The notes under the pieces were generated by a model, which was not told where the DNA came from, did no database searches, and worked only from the letters and a program-made list of their open reading frames with translations. A program made the position numbers and the translations under genes. A stretch of 64,000 bases of DNA from Bacteroidia bacterium. Lineage in GTDB: Bacteria > Bacteroidota > Ignavibacteria > SZUA-365. Shown here one piece after another: positions 37,814 through 47,214 of the stretch. The first letter of the stretch is position 1. Every line of letters begins with the position of its first letter. Location of the stretch: NCBI GenBank assembly GCA_027493955.1, contig JAOSJT010000001.1, forward strand, positions 2,653,131 to 2,717,130, written 5' to 3'.

Positions 37814-38308
37814 ATCGGTAATCGTTAATCGTGAGTCGCGTTATCACGAATAGCTTGTGCAGAATCCATGTAAAGAGAGCGATGAGAGCGGAGAGAGTGA
37901 GGAGAGATTTTTTAATAAGAGAGACTTGCTTATGACATGTAATGCTCTGGACCTATGAACACTGAAAAAGACGAATGCGGATCCTTCTCCGCAGTGGCGG
38001 AGTGCCCGTGAACGTCAGTGCATCTTCCAAACATATTGCTGCGGGCACTTCGCTGCTCATGACATCATCCGGACGGTACTTGTGAAGAGTGCAAAAGCAT
38101 GGACGTTGGCCCTTCGACTCCGTGTCCGTATAAACCCTGTGCCTCTTCCTTGTGATCTTACCGCGGACACTACGCTCAGGGTGACGGGGTTTGATTAGAC
38201 CGCTTCAAACTCAATGTCACACTCGACATAAACCGGAGCAGTGCGAAGGTTACCTGACTCAGGATGACGATGTTGTAATCCTAAATTATCCATTGTCCAT
38301 TATCAATT
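37814..38308. repeat. 495-bp gap of mixed word repeats
   Basis: No gene seen. It holds GTGAATCGGTGAATCGGTAA-type words (37800-37833), GAGAGCGGAGAGAGTGAGGA (37883-37905), a palindromic block whose arms read CCCTTCGACTCCGTGTCC (38109-38126) and GGACACTACGCTCAGGG (38165-38181), and two 28-bp-spaced copies of ATTATCCATTGTCCATTATC (38285-38304 and 38313-38332), the second lying inside the next gene. Confidence 0.7.
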
Positions 38309-40300
38309 ATGCATTATCCATTGTCCATTATCCGCAACACCCTCCTTCTCCTTGCCCTCCTCGCCTCCACGGCACTCTCGCAGCCGCTGGAGCTGCGCAT
38401 TCATTCTATTGATGCGGGGGCACTGCCGCAGATGCGGCTGAAGGTTGCGGTGACGCGCGGAGGTGTGGCGCTGACGCAACCGGGTCGTGCGGTGTTTTCG
38501 CTGCTCGACAACGGACAGCCGATGCAGATCGACGTCGATTGTCCCGACAGCTCGATAATGAACAACGTGGCGCTGGTGCTGGACAACTCGGGAAGTCTTG
38601 GCGGTCTGGCTTTCGACAGTCTCAAGGCGGGCACGCATTCGGTAGTGGACAGCCTCCGCGACAACGACGCCACTGCGATGTACAATTTCAGCAACGGTGG
38701 CCAACGTGTGCTGGATTTCACGACGGACAAAGCCATACTTCATTCCACCGTAAGCGCGATGACCCTCGGTGGGAATACGCCGCTGTACCAGACTATCGAC
38801 ATGGCGTTGCGAGACCTCGACGCGCGTGTCGGGAGGAAGTATTGCATCGTCTTCACCGACGGCGTGGACAATGCATCGAGCGTGCTATGGAGCGATCTCA
38901 TTCCGAGGGCGCAAGCGGCGGGCATACGCGTGTATATTATCGGTTTCGGCAACACGGAGCTTTCCGACGACATCCTCTCCACCATCGCACGCGACACCGG
39001 CGGACGCTACTGGCGCATTTTCGCACCGGCACTTATCGCCGGCATTCTGCGCAGCATCGCTTCGGAAATCGCCTCGCCGTACTGCACCATCAATTACGAA
39101 GCCACCGGCTGCGCGGACAGCCTGCGCATCCTGAACCTCTCCGCCACACTGGACGGACAGAGTGCCGCGACGGACACGGCCTACGTCTCACCTTTCCGCG
39201 CGGATACGCTCTACGCGAGCGTCGTCGCTCCCGACCGCATCTTGCCCGGTGATCGCGCGCTGGTGTACATCGCGCTGCAGCCGGGATTGCACACCGGGCT
39301 CGAACTCAGCTTCCGCTTCCTGCTGCGCTACGATCCCGCGCTGCTCAGCGCCACACCGCCGACGGCCATCACCGTCGGCACCATCACGCAAAACACCGCC
39401 GCCCGCGTGCGTCAGCTCCGGCCCGGCGTGCTGCAATTCTCGGCCGAATTCGCAGTGCCCGGCATGTCGCAGGGGAATCTCATCGGTATACAACTGCGGC
39501 ATGCGGTGGGCGACAGCAGTCGTCCTGTGGTACTCACGCTCGACAGCCTCACGCTTACCGCCGGTTGTCCCACGACGGTGATTCTCATATCCGACACCAT
39601 GGAAGTCTGTCAATGCGAGCAAAGCTTCATTGCCAACATGCATGGCATTGCCATCGCGACCCACGGTGAAGAGGTCACGGTTCCACTCGCAATTCCACTT
39701 CCAGGCTCAAGCGTGCCCGTGCTGCTGCGCACATGGCTGCATTATGCTGCCACGGCGCTCCGTTTCTCCGGTGTAGACGATGCGGCGGGCGAGGGTTGGG
39801 ACGCACAGATTGACGAGGCGAATGGGAGGTTGCGGATCGATCTCTACACACGCAGCAATGCCGACTCGCTGCTGCCGCGGCTTCGCTTCCTTGCTCATGG
39901 AGAGAAAAAGCCCATGAGAACCTTTGTCGGCGTAGACAGCATGAAGCTTTACGCGGACTGCTGCTACAATACCGGTTCGTCCGGGCAATGGGTGTGGGTT
40001 GACGGACGCTGCGAATTCCTCGTACGGCGCAAAGCGGTTGCCACCATTGTTTCGACATATCCAAACCCTGCATACGATATGCTGCATGTCGCAACGAGCA
40101 TCACTTCCACCGAGACTGCGCCTGCCCTGCTCGAGCTCTTCGACGCTCGCGGGCAGCTCGTCAGGAGCGTGCATCTGTCAACGGAAATATCGGAGCGCAT
40201 AACCAGCCTCGGTGTGCAGGATCTGCCTCCGGGACGCTATACCATTCGCCTCTCAACCGCAGCTTCAATCAGCGCGAGGACGGTGATGGTAGTGCGGTAG
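38309..40300 (+). CDS. Exported VWA-domain protein with T9SS tail
   Basis: 663 residues. The signal peptide begins MHYPLSIIRNTLLLLALLAS and its n-region (HYPLSIIRN) is written by a CATTATCCATTGTCC word repeat. A VWA domain (about 84-260) has the MIDAS DNSGS (D92, S94, S96), the T in GGNTPLY and the D in IVFTDGVDN, so metal-dependent adhesion is plausible. Two cohesin/beta domains (about 280-560) follow, then a sorting domain (TYPNPAYDMLHVAT...ARTVMVVR). Surface adhesin or matrix protein; the ligand is unknown. Confidence 0.85.
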   Translation: MHYPLSIIRNTLLLLALLASTALSQPLELRIHSIDAGALPQMRLKVAVTRGGVALTQPGRAVFSLLDNGQPMQIDVDCPDSSIMNNVALVLDNSGSLGGLAFDSLKAGTHSVVDSLRDNDATAMYNFSNGGQRVLDFTTDKAILHSTVSAMTLGGNTPLYQTIDMALRDLDARVGRKYCIVFTDGVDNASSVLWSDLIPRAQAAGIRVYIIGFGNTELSDDILSTIARDTGGRYWRIFAPALIAGILRSIASEIASPYCTINYEATGCADSLRILNLSATLDGQSAATDTAYVSPFRADTLYASVVAPDRILPGDRALVYIALQPGLHTGLELSFRFLLRYDPALLSATPPTAITVGTITQNTAARVRQLRPGVLQFSAEFAVPGMSQGNLIGIQLRHAVGDSSRPVVLTLDSLTLTAGCPTTVILISDTMEVCQCEQSFIANMHGIAIATHGEEVTVPLAIPLPGSSVPVLLRTWLHYAATALRFSGVDDAAGEGWDAQIDEANGRLRIDLYTRSNADSLLPRLRFLAHGEKKPMRTFVGVDSMKLYADCCYNTGSSGQWVWVDGRCEFLVRRKAVATIVSTYPNPAYDMLHVATSITSTETAPALLELFDARGQLVRSVHLSTEISERITSLGVQDLPPGRYTIRLSTAASISARTVMVVR

Positions 40301-40483
40301 CCGCAAGACTTCGCCAGGTCAGTCCGGGCATGCCGGGTATGCCCCGCCAACGCGACGCGTGTAAGCGCGTGGCCGGGCAACTGCCACGTTAGGTCAAAGC
40401 AGGCACATTTGACCTTGTCCCATTATTTTCCGATATTCTCGTCAGGATTCGCCATCTACACCTACCATTACCGGAGGATGTCC
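40301..40483. repeat. REP-like hairpin block
   Basis: Three short stems follow one another: GGGCAT/ATGCCC (40326-40344), ACGCG/CGCGT (40355-40370) and GTGGC/GCCAC (40369-40387), then GTTAGG. This resembles the modules at 2.35 kb and in the 32-33 kb array in style, though not in exact sequence. Confidence 0.5.
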
Positions 40484-41023
40484 ATGAAGCTCACCTACGC
40501 AGTACTTTTAATTCTGTGCCTCGGCGGCTGCGCTGCAAACACCGATACGGGCATGAACGGTAGCTCCGCCCGCGAAAGGGATGTCAACGGTAACACTGCC
40601 GCCACTGCGGACATTGCCAGACCCGCGTTGTTCGACAAACCTCTCCCGTGGCCCGTTTCAAGCGGAAGCGTGGTGAAGCAATTCGGCGATCAAATCAATC
40701 CGGTATTGGGCACCGTCACCCACAATCCGGGCATCGACATCTCGGTACCCGTGGGTTCGCCCGTCATGTCCGTCGCGCCTGGCAAAGTATCCCTGATTGA
40801 ATCCATCCCGGGCTATGGCAACATTGTGATACTCGAGCATGACAATGCGGTGTTCTCGGTGTACGCGCATCTTTCCGAAATCAGCTTGACGAAGGGAGAT
40901 GCAGTGGCCGCGCAACAGGTCATTGCCATGAGCGGCGAGAGCATCGACGGTCCCGGCCTGCATTTCGAATTGTGGCATCAGCGGCAAAAACAAAATCCCC
41001 TGCTGCTACTTGAACAACGATAA
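40484..41023 (+). CDS. M23-family (LytM-like) lipoprotein
   Basis: 179 residues from ATG 40484, six bases after a GGAGG; ATG 40478 is too close to that site. Lipobox LGGC places the lipid on C16. After a low-complexity linker, the peptidase M23 domain runs from about 60 to 170 with HNPGIDISVPVGSPV (zinc His and Asp), VYAHLSE and GLHFELWH (HxxxD and HxH sets complete). It is either an active peptidoglycan endopeptidase or an activator of amidases at the envelope. A strong bidirectional terminator follows. Confidence 0.87.
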   Translation: MKLTYAVLLILCLGGCAANTDTGMNGSSARERDVNGNTAATADIARPALFDKPLPWPVSSGSVVKQFGDQINPVLGTVTHNPGIDISVPVGSPVMSVAPGKVSLIESIPGYGNIVILEHDNAVFSVYAHLSEISLTKGDAVAAQQVIAMSGESIDGPGLHFELWHQRQKQNPLLLLEQR

Positions 41024-41085
41024 TCTGATTGACGATGTACGAGTGACGATTTGAGGATTGCCTCATGGCAACCTCAACATAAGAA

Positions 41086-41110
41086 AAAGGGGTCTGTAAC
41101 AGACCCCTTT
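41086..41110. terminator. Bidirectional Rho-independent terminator after the M23 gene
   Basis: AAAGGGGTCTG (41086-41096), loop TAA, CAGACCCCTTT (41100-41110): an 11-bp perfect stem with A-run and T-run on the two sides. A CCCTTTACTCTTTACCCTTC word repeat continues to 41156. Confidence 0.88.
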
Positions 41111-41218
41111 ACCCTTTACTCTTTACCCTTCACTCTTAACTCTTCACCATCCTCCCGCATCGCATTTCTCACACGGGATCGCTACCTTATAGAGTATTTC
41201 AACACCAAGGAGCAATCA

Positions 41219-41644
41219 GTGGCAGCAAAGAATGGAGATATGGTCAGCGTGCATTATACAGGGACGCTGGCGGACGGGACGGTGTTCGACAGTTCGCGCG
41301 ATCGCGATCCTCTGTCCTTCACCATCGGGGCGGGGCAGGTCATCGCCGGCTTCAACAGCGCGGTGGAAGGCATGGAAATCGGCGACGTGCGGACGGTGAG
41401 TATTCCCGCGAAGGACGCCTATGGCGAGTATCGGGACGAATGGGCCATCAATGTCAAGCCGACCGACATTCCCCCGGAGATTCAGCCCGAAGTGGGGATG
41501 GATCTCGAGATGCATCAATCCGACGGCGGGAGCATCCCTGTTCGCGTGACGAGTGTGAGTGAAGAATCCGTGACACTCGACGCAAATCATCCCCTCGCCG
41601 GTATGGATCTCACATTCGAGATAGAACTGGTATCGGTGGACTGA
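41219..41644 (+). CDS. SlyD-like FKBP-type peptidyl-prolyl isomerase
   Basis: 141 residues starting at GTG 41219, which has an AAGGAG site 6 bp upstream and begins MAAKNGDMVSVHYTGTLADG; the longer frame runs through the terminator and is not real. FKBP residues VFDSSRDRDPLSFTIGAGQVI and EGMEIGDVRTVSIP are present, with an insert-in-flap chaperone domain (GEYRDEWAINVKPTDIP...VRVTSVSEESVTLDANHPLAGMDLTFEIEL). The His-rich tail of E. coli SlyD is absent. It assists proline-limited folding. Confidence 0.92.
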   Translation: MAAKNGDMVSVHYTGTLADGTVFDSSRDRDPLSFTIGAGQVIAGFNSAVEGMEIGDVRTVSIPAKDAYGEYRDEWAINVKPTDIPPEIQPEVGMDLEMHQSDGGSIPVRVTSVSEESVTLDANHPLAGMDLTFEIELVSVD

Positions 41645-41843
41645 CCGGTCGAACTGAAGCATTTGCGCCCCGCATTGCCGCAAGCGATGCGGGGCGCTGC
41701 GGTTTCAGGGCAACGGATCAGGTGGTCACAATTTTTGGGATTGTACAGACAGATAGCCTGCACGATATTGCACAGCGCTACCCATTACTCCACAAGGGAC
41801 GGGAAGCGGAACGGGGACTGTATCACACACAGGGACAGGAATC

Positions 41844-42461
41844 ATGCTTACCCATTTCACACACAGCCTTGTCGCCCTATTCGTACTCTTCGGCTGCTCT
41901 CCGCTGAACGGGCAGGACGGCGTATCATGGCTGCAGACAGAGGCCCCTTTCGGTGTACACAGCAGTGCATTCGTGCAACTGCACGGGGGGCAGCACAGCG
42001 GCCGCAGCTTCGGTCTCACCAATGTCTTGTCCGTAGACCTCACGGAGCAGCTACGCTTTGAAGGGGCGATACTTCTCGACGGCAGACACATGAACGCAAC
42101 GAATGAGCTGAGCATGCACTCCGCCCTCGCTGCGGGCTTGCGTGTGCGGCTCCTTGCCGAGCCGATGTTCATACTCCCCGTCCATGCCGGATGGAGCTCC
42201 GCCATCAGCTATCCTTCAGCTGCCGACGTGCAGCACCGGCAAACGCTGCTCTACGCCGGGATACGTCCGGCGTGGCGGTTTTTGGACAATGCTGAGATCG
42301 TCGGTACGGCCGGCATTCTTTGGCTACCCCGGAGTGGTACGACGCAGACCAATACGAGCATCGGCATTCGTATCGCCTCGTTCTTCACCTTCTCCATTGA
42401 TCTGACCTCTGTCGTCGAAGGAGAACGCCGACAAAATCTTCCCGCGCTGATCCTCCGTTGA
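41844..42461 (+). CDS. Exported hypothetical protein, likely outer-membrane associated
   Basis: 205 residues with an AGGA site. The N-terminus MLTHFTHSLVALFVLFGCSP is a signal peptide with a possible lipobox (LFGC). The mature chain has amphipathic strands with aromatic ends (LRFEGAILLDG, LAAGLRVRLLAEPMFILPVHAGW, TLLYAGIRPAWRFLD, IGIRIASFFTFSIDL), suggesting a small beta-barrel. No family is recognised. Confidence 0.6.
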   Translation: MLTHFTHSLVALFVLFGCSPLNGQDGVSWLQTEAPFGVHSSAFVQLHGGQHSGRSFGLTNVLSVDLTEQLRFEGAILLDGRHMNATNELSMHSALAAGLRVRLLAEPMFILPVHAGWSSAISYPSAADVQHRQTLLYAGIRPAWRFLDNAEIVGTAGILWLPRSGTTQTNTSIGIRIASFFTFSIDLTSVVEGERRQNLPALILR

Positions 42462-42524
42462 TTACAAAGGCACCGCTACGGCGGTGCGCAACTTCACATC
42501 ACATTAATAAACTAGGGAGTCTTC

Positions 42525-43436
42525 ATGAAGACCATGCCTTCATTCATCCGCCGCGTCCCGGCAATGCTGCCCGCGCTCTCCGTGGTCCTGGTAATCGCGT
42601 TGATTGCCGTGGCCTGCAGCAAAGACGATGAGTCCACCGCAGTGTCCCCCGGCCGCAGCAGCGCAGTGGTCGACCCATCCGTCGTTGTGTACGGAGTGAC
42701 AAACTACAGCAATCCTTTCGAATCCGTCGGGTTGCGGCACAACGACATCGTCCACGCCGGCTTGACCGGCTTGCTGGCAAGCGATACGGTCTCGTCTACC
42801 GCGATGGTGGAACGTATGATCGAGCGTACACGCGAATGGGTTGCCTTCTCCAGTTATGATGCGGCGCTTTCCGACGCCTGCATTGACCAGGGTATCGCGC
42901 GCGATCCGGCGAAGGATTATCGCGCCGTTTTGGCCGGCTTGAACAATCCGGAATACACAGAACGCGAGAACCGCTTCCTCCGGAAGCTGGGGAAGGTGCT
43001 TGCAACGCGCGGGACCTTCGCAGAAGTGGAGAAGGGACTCGCACTGCTGGAGATGGACATACTCGCGGAGCCCTGGCCTGCAGACCGAAACGCCGAGTCG
43101 GCTCCGCGTATCGCAATCGCTGTGGCCAAGCACAGTTTCGCCTACTGGAAACGCGTCCTCTCCCTCGCCCTCTCTCTCGATCGTAACGCTCTCGGGAAGA
43201 CATCGAATGAGCCCGTGGATATCACCATCGAGGACGCGAGTCCCGGACAGATGATCGTAGCGGCCGACGTTGCCGGCGCCATAACCGGAGCCGAACGATA
43301 TGCCGGAGCCGGACCCGAGAAGCAAATCATCGGAGCGGTCATCGTCGGTGGGACCTCATCTCTTTTCACCGCCGTCATCGTGCATCACAAGAAAATCATC
43401 GGCTTTTTCAGAAGACTTGTGGGCTGCGACAGATAA
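42525..43436 (+). CDS. Hypothetical lipoprotein with glycine-rich C-terminal hydrophobic segment
   Basis: 303 residues, AGGGAG site. Signal peptide ends in a lipobox (IAVACSKDDES). The middle is helical (about 60-230). Near the C-terminus ADVAGAITGAERYAGAGPEK and IIGAVIVGGTSSLFTAVIVH form a glycine-zipper-like hydrophobic hairpin, followed by a basic KKIIGFFRRLVGC end. This pattern is known from small envelope-inserting proteins, but I do not recognise the family. A terminator follows. Confidence 0.6.
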   Translation: MKTMPSFIRRVPAMLPALSVVLVIALIAVACSKDDESTAVSPGRSSAVVDPSVVVYGVTNYSNPFESVGLRHNDIVHAGLTGLLASDTVSSTAMVERMIERTREWVAFSSYDAALSDACIDQGIARDPAKDYRAVLAGLNNPEYTERENRFLRKLGKVLATRGTFAEVEKGLALLEMDILAEPWPADRNAESAPRIAIAVAKHSFAYWKRVLSLALSLDRNALGKTSNEPVDITIEDASPGQMIVAADVAGAITGAERYAGAGPEKQIIGAVIVGGTSSLFTAVIVHHKKIIGFFRRLVGCDR

Positions 43437-43469
43437 TTGAGCGATTTCACATCGCGATCTCCCGCGACA

Positions 43470-43506
43470 CAGGCACGGAAGCTCCGGCGACCGTGCCTGG
43501 TCGTTT
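43470..43506 (+). terminator. Terminator after the lipoprotein gene
   Basis: CAGGCACGG (43470-43478) pairs with CCGTGCCTG (43491-43499), 12-base loop, then GTCGTTTTCC. It separates this gene from the convergent LamG gene. Confidence 0.65.
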
Positions 43507-43569
43507 TCCATCGCCATTGCGGCAGAACCGTATGTAAAGGAGTGTCCATCGGTTCAATGAGACCGACGG

Positions 43570-46500
43570 TCACTCCCAGGCGCGAACCTGTTTCACATGC
43601 ATGAGCAGGCCGTTCACGTTGTCCTGGTAATTGAGGTAGGAGTCGGGTTGCCTGTCGAAGTTCCACGAAGCGACGAGACCGCGTTCGGGCAGACGCGTGC
43701 CGCCGTAGAGCTCTGCGATCTCATCCGCCGAGAGCACACGTTGCCAGACATGCAAGTCCGCGTATGCTCTGGGATAGTTGAGTGTCGGGTGGTACCAGTT
43801 GTAGTACTTCGAGCTGAGTTGTTGCTGCTTATCGAAGCGAAATCCCAATTGTAATCCTTCGAAGCGATAATGCCAATCGTGCAATCCGCTATTGGTCGTT
43901 CGGTTGCGGTCGAAGAGCCGTCCGTTAATGTACAGAGCCAGATCTCCCTCACCGTTCGTGGTGAGTACCGCGTGATGCCAGCCGGCTTCGGGTTTACGAA
44001 CGAACCAGTGTTTTGCAACCGACGTGTAAGTCGCAGTGTCCTCGAGAGCAATCCATCCGCGTTCACCGTTGACGTAGGCGAAGTGAATTGCCGGCGCTCC
44101 GGACTGATGAAACCAGAACGCGAAGGTGGCGTCGCCATGCCGTTGCATCGGCCAGCGTGCACAAGCGAGATAGCGACCCGCCGAAAGCTGAACGGCAGTT
44201 TTCCCTCTCGGACCGGCGATCAGCGTCGTATGCCGCGTCGGGTGTGACACCGGTGCAGTTGAGCGCACCACGGCTGTACGCCCTTGCAGGATGCCGGAAT
44301 GGGCGCGCAGATTTGCGTTGAACACGGTGTTTTCCACCGTTGCATCCATATCCCAGTAGCCGCTCAATCCCGGTGTGAGCCCCGGGACGGTTCCGTGCAT
44401 ACTTCGCCGGATCTCGGCTGCTGTCCGGAACACCGACCAGAAGCGCACATCATCCAACTCCCCGTGAAAGAACGCTTCGCGGCTGCGTGAGGTATTCTGT
44501 GCGCCGATGGTCACGAACGCGGAACCCGGTCCCTCGAAAATGAAATCCGTCTTCCTCCGTTCCAGCTCGATGCCGTTGACGTACACCGCGACGCTCCTTC
44601 CGGGGATCGAATATGCGAGCGCGAGATGCGTCCATTTTCCCGGAGCGAGCACAAGCGCAGGCGGGAGATTCACGAGTCCGATTTCGGAACCTACACGTAT
44701 GTACAGTGTGGTGGGCGAGAGAAAGCCGAACCAGAGATCCTCTGTCGACGGCTCGGCCTGCCGTGCAATGCCATTGTGCAGAATCATGGCACGTGTTGTG
44801 GAGTATGGCTTCACCCAGCATTCAAACGTCCCCTCCGGCACATCGAAGGCGGTGCTGCGCTTCCCAAAAAAGATATGGTCATCCTTTCCGTCCAGTTGCA
44901 GTGCGTACCCTGCATCCGTCGGCGCTCCGGCCGAGCCGCGCAACTCCAGCTGATGCAAAGCGGCGCCGGTCGCCGCATCGCGAAAGACCAAGCGCGCACG
45001 CTTCGATTTGCCGGGGGTGAGCGGGGAATACATGACAGAGAACTGAAGCTGTTCGGTGGACAGGACCTCCTGCGTTCCGTTGCGCCAGTTCAGATACCAA
45101 TCGCCGGCATCGTGGCCCTCGACCGACAGACTGACATCCAGCGTGCCAGGTGAAAAATTCCACAGCCAGAAATTCCGCGTGAAGCCATCTCCGACTTCCA
45201 GGTCACCAAAGTCAACCACCGAGGGCTGCACGATGGCATAATCGCGCAGACACCAGGTGATGGAATCTCGCGGATTGAATACGACGGCATTTGCTCCGAC
45301 ATCGATGCCGAGCGACAGTTCCAGATTCGGATAATCCACATAGGATTTGTACGCGAAAAAGCCCACGACAAACAGCAGGCCCACCACCACCGTGATCAGC
45401 ACCGCGACGGAATGCTGGCGGACAAACTCCCGCAGACGTTGCGCGTTGGAGCGGTGCTCCACCCCCATTACACCGTGCAGGAGCGGCAGATCGCTGAGTC
45501 GCTGAACTCCGTACATCTCCAGCGACCGGTTCGGATAGCGCTGCTGTAAACGGTGGACCAGGTGGCGGGCCGCTTCCCGATGCGGAGCGGGAATGACCAT
45601 GGCTTCGAGAGGTGAGTAAAATCCTGTGCGAATTTTATGCTCGATGATTGTCCAGCCGGGGTCCTCGACATTCCCTTCCGTGTCGAGACTACCGACACAG
45701 GCAATAGTCGGGCGGAGCGTCCAGCGTTCCGACAGGTTCATCCTCTGGCTCAGGGTTGCCGCGAGTCCCGCGGCGGCGGCGAGCCCCAGTGATTCACCGA
45801 CGATTTCCGCACTTCCTTCATGAAGCGCGAAGGTGATTTCGAGGTGTGGAACGCGGACAGACAAGCTTCCGGCGAGCAGACGCTCGCCCTGTCGCTGCGC
45901 CTCCTTCAACTGCTCAAGTGTCGTTACTCCCTGTTGACCAAGGACATTTCCCACATGCGTGCCGCCGGTCCCGTTCACGGAGCCGTGGATGTCCATCAAC
46001 AGTACGCGTCCGAGGGGACGGCGATCGAGATGATCCTCCTCGAGCATGACCACAGATACCGCGCCCGCACGATTGCGGAACGCCGTCCAGGTTTCCAATG
46101 ACGCGTACAGCCAGTCGAGGTGTACTTCGGTCCGATCACGCAGGGTGCCGATATAGCTGCGGAACGTTTCATAGGCGCTCGCGGACGAACCGAAAATGCG
46201 CGCCCAGTCATTCTCATCGAGTTGCACTGTAAGCAATGCGTGACGCAGGCAAAGCCGATGGAATTCACGGAGGGAGGATACGAACGCATGCGTGAGCGCG
46301 GCGTGGCCGGCGGCCTCCGCGAACGCTTCATCGAGTTGTGTAAAGCGGTCCGCCCACGCCTGAGCACGCACGAAAGCAAAAAAATCCAGGGCTGCCGCCC
46401 AATTTTCCGGAGGCAGCGATGGAACATAAGGAAGACGAACAAGTTCGATCAGACCCGGCGCGAGATAGAGCACATACCCCTGCTGCCAATCCTCCGGCAC

Positions 46501-46668
46501 CGCCCGGATCTGTGTATAGAAATCCGTTATCAGCAGAAATCGCTTTTGCGGGGACCGCGTCTGAGCCAGAGAACGATCAAGCGCGCGCGCCGCGGCGTCC
46601 AGATCGGCGGGCGTGCGGATGTACCCCCGTGTTCCCGGTGTTTCATCCATGAGCAAGCCCACATTCAA
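43570..46668 (-). CDS. Membrane-anchored Lon-like protease domain with two LamG ectodomains
   Basis: 1032 residues. Residues 1-260 are an unrecognised helical region. Residues about 265-400 match the Lon (S16) proteolytic domain: ITFALHEGSAEIVGESLGLA with candidate Ser293 where Lon has PEGATPKDGPSAG, then ACVGSLDTEGNVEDPGW and IIEHKIRTGFYSPLEAMVIP with candidate Lys345, aligning with Lon's TGEITLRGQVLPIGGLKEKL. A single membrane helix (about 420-440) follows; 450-600 is a HYDIN-like Ig domain (DFGDLEVGDGFTRNFWLWN). Two LamG/concanavalin domains fill 605-810 and 825-1010. Topology: protease in, lectin-like domains out. Last gene of a three-gene minus-strand set. Confidence 0.75.
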   Translation of the reverse strand: MNVGLLMDETPGTRGYIRTPADLDAAARALDRSLAQTRSPQKRFLLITDFYTQIRAVPEDWQQGYVLYLAPGLIELVRLPYVPSLPPENWAAALDFFAFVRAQAWADRFTQLDEAFAEAAGHAALTHAFVSSLREFHRLCLRHALLTVQLDENDWARIFGSSASAYETFRSYIGTLRDRTEVHLDWLYASLETWTAFRNRAGAVSVVMLEEDHLDRRPLGRVLLMDIHGSVNGTGGTHVGNVLGQQGVTTLEQLKEAQRQGERLLAGSLSVRVPHLEITFALHEGSAEIVGESLGLAAAAGLAATLSQRMNLSERWTLRPTIACVGSLDTEGNVEDPGWTIIEHKIRTGFYSPLEAMVIPAPHREAARHLVHRLQQRYPNRSLEMYGVQRLSDLPLLHGVMGVEHRSNAQRLREFVRQHSVAVLITVVVGLLFVVGFFAYKSYVDYPNLELSLGIDVGANAVVFNPRDSITWCLRDYAIVQPSVVDFGDLEVGDGFTRNFWLWNFSPGTLDVSLSVEGHDAGDWYLNWRNGTQEVLSTEQLQFSVMYSPLTPGKSKRARLVFRDAATGAALHQLELRGSAGAPTDAGYALQLDGKDDHIFFGKRSTAFDVPEGTFECWVKPYSTTRAMILHNGIARQAEPSTEDLWFGFLSPTTLYIRVGSEIGLVNLPPALVLAPGKWTHLALAYSIPGRSVAVYVNGIELERRKTDFIFEGPGSAFVTIGAQNTSRSREAFFHGELDDVRFWSVFRTAAEIRRSMHGTVPGLTPGLSGYWDMDATVENTVFNANLRAHSGILQGRTAVVRSTAPVSHPTRHTTLIAGPRGKTAVQLSAGRYLACARWPMQRHGDATFAFWFHQSGAPAIHFAYVNGERGWIALEDTATYTSVAKHWFVRKPEAGWHHAVLTTNGEGDLALYINGRLFDRNRTTNSGLHDWHYRFEGLQLGFRFDKQQQLSSKYYNWYHPTLNYPRAYADLHVWQRVLSADEIAELYGGTRLPERGLVASWNFDRQPDSYLNYQDNVNGLLMHVKQVRAWE

Positions 46669-46702
46669 TGCTATGCATGACCGGCAATACCGTGCGCGCT
46701 CT

Positions 46703-47185
46703 TCAGCTGGCGGATAGCGTAACGTTCATCGGCTCGATCTCGATACTCGCCGAACCGATTTCAAACACTCCGTTCAGATCCGGAGTATACTCCTTGTCGA
46801 TACCGTCAAAACGTACCCTGGTGTGAGCGGACTTCTCGTGCTCGCTGATCAGAAAGCCGGTCAACACCTTCCGTTGCATGTCCTCGATGACGCGAAGCAC
46901 GACGGAGTTGTTGTTCAGATACCAGGTCCTGCGCAGTCGGAACATCACAGGTCCGATGTCAAGGGTCTGGGCGGCGAGTCGATAGTTTGCGCTGGAGACG
47001 AACTCCTGCGGCTCATCGGATGAGGCCATTTCGCTCATGCGCTGCTGAGCGATCTTTTCTGAAAAGGCGAGATAATCCTTCGCCAGGTCAAGTTGCTCCC
47101 TGCAAAATGCGCATTCGGCCACGTGCACTGGTCTCTCACCCCGGCATGCGAGCATGAGAAGCTGCTGAATTGTTAGGTGTTCCAT
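46703..47185 (-). CDS. Zinc-finger (ZAS-like) anti-sigma-type protein
   Basis: 160 residues. The N-terminus LTIQQLLMLACRGERPVHVA is followed by H21-x3-C25-x2-C28, the HxxxCxxC signature of zinc anti-sigma domains. The rest (about 50-160) is a mixed beta domain with GPVMFRLRRTWYLNNNSVVL and a final beta end. There is no membrane helix, so it is soluble or acts through its neighbour. It lies 34 bp upstream of the Lon-LamG gene and behind a T-tract promoter-like region. It could bind the sigma-like protein encoded just before it; this is inference. Confidence 0.6.
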   Translation of the reverse strand: MEHLTIQQLLMLACRGERPVHVAECAFCREQLDLAKDYLAFSEKIAQQRMSEMASSDEPQEFVSSANYRLAAQTLDIGPVMFRLRRTWYLNNNSVVLRVIEDMQRKVLTGFLISEHEKSAHTRVRFDGIDKEYTPDLNGVFEIGSASIEIEPMNVTLSAS

Positions 47186-47214
47186 GGCGGACCGCGTGTT
47201 AATGGTGCAATTCT

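Noticed and set aside
41051-41218. N-terminal extension of the SlyD-like protein
   Set aside because: It would run through the terminator and a word repeat; GTG 41219 has a proper binding site.
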